From contig CAWZYM010000343.1 in NCBI GenBank assembly GCA_963966185.1, positions 62,001 through 126,000 on the forward strand: 64,000 nucleotides of DNA, read 5' to 3'. The notes under the pieces are model-generated. The model worked only from the letters and a program-made list of their open reading frames with translations. It searched no databases and was not told where the DNA came from. Both the position numbers and the translations under genes were made by a program. Origin of the DNA: Rhabditoides inermis (taxonomy: Eukaryota; Nematoda; Chromadorea; Rhabditida; Rhabditidae). Shown in pieces: positions 58,930-64,000 of the stretch (position 1 is its first letter; each line of letters starts with the position of its first letter).

Positions 58930-61900
58930 GACAATTAAGATAAGATACCTATTGCAAGCTGCGGGGGTAGAAATTGTCAACGTTCACGTTCACGTCGTGC
59001 CCCTCGGGAGTCTGTTTGCCTGTGCATACATACTGCTAAGTTCAAGCGTTGACTACTTTCGAGTCAAGGAATTGTCACCCTTTGACAATACAACAGGCAT
59101 CATGCCCAACATATCGACTATGCGCTCATCGCAAAGAACCAGGACCCGCTACATGTCCTACAATGTCCGTTCTGCCAGAAGTTTTGCAGACCGGAGCCTG
59201 CTCTCGGAGGAGCTCGAGCGGCACGGAGTGGACGTGGCGATGTTGCAGGAGACCCGAATCGACCGGACGTGCTGCGACTCACTGCGGTACAAGTACTACA
59301 ACGCACTGCCCACTTCTAGGGCTGTGTGCGGGGTGACTGTGGCCATCTCCACCTCCGCCAACGTCAATGTGCTCGCCATCAACCCTCTCTCGCCCCGACT
59401 CATCTACGTGGATGCAGAAGTACGAGGAAAGAAGACCCGCATCGTGTCGGCGCATGCGCCAACCGAGGATGCCGAGAAGGTGGAGAAGAACAAGTTCTTT
59501 GACGAGCTGGCCAAGATCGTCAGATCGGCCGGCAAGTCAGATCTTGTTCTCGGACTTGACTTGAACAGCCGCGTGGCTGCCGATGCCAGCCCAGCAATGG
59601 GTAGGTGGAGGCGTGCTGCCGACTGCACAAGCGACAACGGTCAGCGGATAGTGGATCTGCTGGAGAGTTACCACCTCATCTTCGCGTCGGCCTGGAAGCG
59701 CAACCGTCCCTGGCAGCGCGCAACCTGGAGGAAAAACTGCATCAAGAGGCCGCACCAGATCGACTACCTGCTCGTCAAGAAGAGCCAGGCCGGCGCCGTC
59801 CTCTCCAGCAAGAGCCTGCCGGACTTCAAATATGACTCGGATCACATCCCCGTGGTTCTTGTCGTTAATGAATCCGGAACGCGCCGTCGCTCGTACTACC
59901 AGAAGAGACCGCCCCGACTCGACTCTCGCTTGTTGATCACGGATAATGACGTGCGCGCGGACTACCGAGAGATAGTAGAGAAGAATCTGCAGGAGAGGCA
60001 GAAGCAAGGAGAGGTGGATGCTGACTCGTGGACGGCCGCAGTTCGGCAGGCAGCCAAGGAGGCGATCCCAACTCTGAAGGTGGAGAAGAAGCACGATTGA
60101 GCGTCAGTAAAGTAATCCTTGTGCTACGCGAGCATGCTGCTGGCGAAGCAGAGAGGAAAGCCTACCGTCAACTCAAGGCGGAGCTACGGAGGATCCGGAA
60201 GGGGCGGTGGGAGGAGGAATGGATGAGGAGGAGCAAGGAATTTGAGGATGCTTGGGAGAGACAGGAGCCCGCACAGCATTCTCTTTGCTGAAGCGGTACA
60301 GCGGGAAAAGGAGCAGGACGACGCCCGTCATTTCTGACGGCGTGTCACTCGTCACCGAAGAAGCAGCGTGCGCGGTGTGGGCTGATCACTTCGACCGCCT
60401 ACTCAACCAGCCATGCCCGTCTGCTCTCGCCGTGCCACATCTCGCTCGCCCTGACTACAACTGCAGGACGGAGCCGCCAACCATGGAGGAGCCGCTTGTG
60501 TGCATGAAGAAGCTGAAGAATGGGAAAGCTGCCAGAAACGACGACCTCACTCCGGAGATGATGAAGGCTCTGCCCGCCTTTGGGATCCGTGAGCTGCATC
60601 GGTTGATCGTCAACATCTGGGAGAGAAAGGAGGTGCCTGACTCGTGGAGAAACGCCATCATCGTCCCGTTGCTGAAGAAGGGCAGCCCGACCGATCCAGC
60701 CAACTATCGTGGTATCTCAGTGATCCGCGTGTGCTACAAGCTGGTGGAGCGTCTGCTGCTACTTCGCATTGTTGAGCATCGCGAGAAGACCGCCCGAGAC
60801 GAGCAGCACGGATTCCGCCCAGGAAGGTCCACCACCGACGCCGTCTTCTCTCCGAGACGGATCGTTGAGCTGCGTGCCCGATTCAAGAAGCCTGATTGAG
60901 ACCGCCTTTTCGATGCCGTGCGGGTCGACGGATTACCAGCACCGCTAGTCGACCTACTACGAGACCTGTACAGCCGTACTACTGCCGTTGTCCGCACTCC
61001 TTGCGGAATCACGCAGCAGTTCGCCGTCCGGACTGGAGTGCGCCAAGGATCTGTCTGCGGCCCGCTCCAGTTCAATTATGTCATCGATGACGTGATGCGG
61101 CGCGTTGTAGAGGAGTGTTGGAGAAGACCCTGTTAACCTGCAGAAAGCTGTCGACCGTCTGAGTCTCCTCGCCGCCTCGTACGGTCTGAATCTTAGGCCG
61201 GACAAGTGCGAGTCGATGACCATTCCGCGAGGAATAAAGAAGGAATTCGCTGTCAATGGAGAGAGGATCGCGCAGACCAACAACTTCCGCTACCTCGGTT
61301 CGTGGATTAGCAGCGACGCCGACCTTACTAAGGATGTGGAGGCGTGAATCGCCCAGGCCTGCTCCGCGTTCAATTTGCTGGAAAGGGTTTTGTGGAGATC
61401 GAGCGTCGCCAATCACGTCAAGCTGCGGATCTACCTCACCGGCACCGCCATCCGACCTGCGATGCTCTACGGATCCGGTACTTGGGCTCTCAATGAGAAG
61501 CAACATCTACTCCCGTCTCCTGCGCAAAAAGTCCAAGCTGCTCACCCCCTCACGGCAAGAGGCGGCAACGAGAGTACGTCTCTTGCGACACGTGCTGCGA
61601 CGAGAAGACCATCGGATTGTGAAGCAAGCTGCGCTCACACTACCGCCGCCGGAGTGGAGACGAGGCCCAGGAAGGAAACGCACCACATGGGACGAGACGC
61701 AGGAGGACGTCCAGCCCACGCCCGCCGTGCGCGCCAAAGTAATCTCGAGAGACACTTCGTTTCGCAGAGCTTGGAACACTCGCAACGGGTAGTGGATGGA
61801 TGCTGTCATGGACATGGCACAGGACCGCGTCAAGTGGTCAGAACTGGTTCATACGATGCTCCCCGGCTAAGGAGTGACAACGCTCAAGATGATCTACGGA

Positions 61901-61932
61901 GAATCGGCCGAGGAGTGAGTGAGTGAGTGATT
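58930..61932 (+). mobile_element. broken RTE-type LINE
   Basis: Apurinic-type endonuclease from about 59154 (YNVRSARSF; LQETRI; GLDLNSR; DYLL; SDHIPVV). The frame is lost at about 60098 and again near 60270. Reverse transcriptase resumes at 60252-60898 (KNGKAARNDDLTPEMMKA; GISVIRVCYKLVERLL; GFRPGRSTTDAV), then a stop at 60896, QGSVCGP in another frame, and the tail LRPDKCESMT...NNFRYLGSWIS near 61170-61350. It ends in a (GTGA)n run (61913-61931), as RTE elements do. Several stops make it inactive. It lies antisense to the CCHC gene exons on either side. Confidence 0.85.
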
Positions 61933-61964
61933 GCAAGCTGCAAGCGAGGCACATAGCGCAAAAG

Positions 61965-62215
61965 ACTGAAATACTCACCAAGACTGGGCACGAACTTGTG
62001 CGGAACTTATAGCATCGCCCTCCTTGACATATCCGACGCGAGACCTATGATGTATACTAGTATGTGTATCTGATAAATACGACTCACGTCTCTGCTTGTC
62101 ATCGCGGGACAGTGTCGGTGAAGGAGGGCTTTTTGCCAGTGTCCATCGGGCAGATGTGGTCGCGGGTGCCCTCACACGACACAGATGCCGAAGCATCTGA
62201 AGCACACGTTACAAG
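61965..62215 (-). CDS. exon pair related to 54.9 kb, unrecognised
   Basis: Minus strand: acceptor 'gcttcag' then MLRHLCRV... (62198-62091), GTGAGTCG donor, and a second exon 62044-61980. 54970-54850 has the same acceptor context and MLRHLCRV. Possibly an upstream exon of the CCHC gene separated by the LINE, or a duplicated exon. Frames across the two exons do not join cleanly. Confidence 0.3.
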
Positions 62216-62279
62216 CAATATAATAAACATTACTACAGTAATAAATAAGCAACGAGGGTTAATGGAGATGCAATAACAG

Positions 62280-63300
62280 TGTTGCAACGGGTAAGACAGA
62301 ACAAACAACAAAATGTTTGAATGAAATCGAAAGCGAACTCACTTGATTCAATTGAATGAAATGGGGTTCCTATTATCCGAACGTAGTCTCGGGCAGATCT
62401 ATCCACCAAGCAACAACCCGCTGGCAGGTCATTTAGAGGGCAGCGCAGATGACTGAAAAAGTACGCATTGGATTCGCTTGAACATATTAAATATAGAGCA
62501 TCAAAAAACCTAATCACACATGTATGCGTAAGTATTTCGCAGAAGACTCGTCGCCGAATAATTCAGATGAACGTACTGGGCAAAATTAACAATTTACCAA
62601 AAGGATACAGTATAGGATCCATAGTGTATAGGATACAAGAATGAAAGAGGTGAAGATGGCAACACGTATCATTGGAGATTCATCTTCATAATGCATCATG
62701 AAGCGGTTGAATATGTCGAGTAAAACACGACATTGATCGGCATAAACAAAATGAACACCAAAACAATTCAAATGGGAAGTGGAAATCGAAATGAAAAAGT
62801 AGACCACCCACGCAGATAAATATATTACAGGATGTTTCGTATAGATTTGAAGACTGTGAGCAATCTCAGACAACCACAGAAGTCAGATAGATTTCCTGAC
62901 AACATCTTTCAAATTTCAAAATACGAATGATAATCGTAAATCATTGAAACAAGTAAAAAAAACAGAGACACCACATCACATGAAGAGACTTGACAGACAT
63001 ACTAACAGTTAATACTGTAGTGCAAGTGGGTCACGATAATTAGAGAATTTTGCGCGTGTTGTTTTTCGATGTTTTTCGGAATGTGACTGTGTTTTTTTCT
63101 GTTTTATGTTGTTGTTTGTACTGCTATAATTCACAATTAAACGTTTATGATTATGCATTTAATAAAATATCGTCAAGTAAACTACTTACAATTGACATCA
63201 TTCTTAGATTGGCAAAGTGCGCACGACTTTTCGCGAGCGTGCCACATTTTCAACGCATAACGGTTAGTCGTTAGTTTTTGGATGTTTATGTATTTTGTAT
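62280..63300. other. A/T-rich stretch without a supported gene
   Basis: A hydrophobic minus-strand frame at 62873-62586 (95 codons) lacks splice context or recognisable motifs. Confidence 0.4.
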
Positions 63301-63308
63301 TGTTGTAG

Positions 63309-63590
63309 GCATGTCGGGCGAACCGCGAGCTGTGTACGTACGGCTGCAATCGCCTCATTGCGCGTCGCACCATCGACTACCACCGAAACCACGGCGTGAG
63401 TTATTATTTTATTTGTTTTTTTTTTATAAACTGTTAATTCACATAAATCAATAATGGTTGTTCAGTGTCGTAGCAGCCTTGCCGAGCCGTTTGGCGACTT
63501 TCAGCGTTGTCGCAACTTCATCTGCGGAGCATGCTTCCCGGTCAGTTTCACTTACTTTTAATAATGAATATAGGAAAGTGCATATGCATA

Positions 63591-63657
<67 letters not shown>

Positions 63658-63782
63658 GGCAAGTTTTTATTGCAGAAAGAGCAGGGTTGTGTACTATTTC
63701 GATTGATAAAATGCATGAGCTTTTGTTGCATTACGTTGGATAACACAAACTCTTCTCTTACGGAAGTCCTTTTAAAAGATAA

Positions 63783-63849
<67 letters not shown>

Positions 63850-63979
63850 ACAATAATAATATCATTTTCCCACACAGCAGTTCCCGACCCGCGTGTCCTT
63901 CTTCGACCACCTCAGCGAGGCGCACGAAGTGCACGTCAAGCGCCATCAGATGGTCTTCAGCACGCACGAGCTATTCGAC
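63309..63979 (+). CDS. Cys/His-rich zinc-finger protein, partial at right edge
   Basis: Three exons, all phase 0: 63309-63395, 63466-63540, 63878-63979, the last with a GTAGGT donor leading out of the window. They read CRANRELCTYGCNRLIARRT...YHRNHG, then CRNFICGACFP, then FFDHLSEAHEVHVKRHQMVFSTHELFD. Cys and His spacing suggests one or two C2H2/treble-clef-like fingers. The H-x2-4-H followed by FSTHELFD resembles the linker before a transposase-like domain in some FLYWCH/MULE proteins, which is only a hint. The 5' exon is not seen. Confidence 0.5.
63593..63655. repeat. (AT)n microsatellite 1
   Basis: Intronic in the right-edge gene. Confidence 0.95.
63783..63848. repeat. (AT)n microsatellite 2
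   Basis: Same intron as the (AT)n tract at 63593; the two could pair in the transcript. Confidence 0.95.
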
Positions 63980-64000
63980 GTAGGTGGTCCTTTTTCGATA

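Noticed and set aside
62586..62873. Hydrophobic 95-codon minus-strand frame, receptor-like
   Set aside because: A/T-rich composition gives hydrophobic codons; no motif or exon partner.

Overview
This is a eukaryotic nuclear window from an animal with small introns (many 44-60 nt, GT-AG, acceptors of the TTTCAG/TTCTAG type), dense simple repeats and many transposons. The most likely source is a nematode: a tandem family of small, headless, partly catalytically dead protein-tyrosine phosphatases, TTAA-flanked MITEs, short introns and RTE/CR1-like LINEs all fit. That is an inference; no rRNA or complete tRNA gene is present to fix the taxon.

Layout. 0-1.2 kb is purine-rich repeat. 2.2-10.4 kb (minus) is a transposase-derived gene of at least 16 exons. 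It has a ~650-residue Pro/Gly VNTR at its N-terminal side and an 8-nt microexon, and one intron is almost entirely a degraded CR1-like LINE. 10.5-21.4 kb (plus) holds a leucine-rich-repeat gene with many small exons, MITEs and a decayed LINE. 21.4-38.3 kb (plus) is a PTP cluster: two copies in a perfect 2,188-bp tandem duplication that keep the catalytic Cys but lack all downstream exons, then two complete 10-exon paralogs in which that Cys is Gly. All four share a promoter module with octamer-like sites. Pieces of a minus-strand dihydroxyacetone-kinase-like gene and its degraded copies lie between them. 38.4-39.5 kb (minus) is an inverted duplicate of part of the LRR gene.

39.9-45.9 kb (plus) is a 27-exon gene for a Ulp1/SENP-like cysteine peptidase. 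A young Ty3/gypsy-type LTR retrotransposon (46,175-54,419; 794-bp LTRs; 4-bp target duplication) sits just downstream, apparently in the 3' UTR of that gene. Its single Gag-Pol ORF carries a ~400-residue C-terminal extension ending inside the 3' LTR, and its LTR has an array of five stem-loops with one shared apical sequence. 54.5-58.8 kb (minus) is a multi-exon gene with CCHC zinc knuckles, 58.9-61.9 kb (plus) a broken RTE-type LINE, and the right edge (63.3 kb on) begins a plus-strand zinc-finger gene.

Exon models were assembled by eye from splice signals and reading-phase continuity. The transposase-derived, PTP and Ulp1 models are phase-consistent throughout and are the most reliable. The LRR and CCHC genes are partial models.
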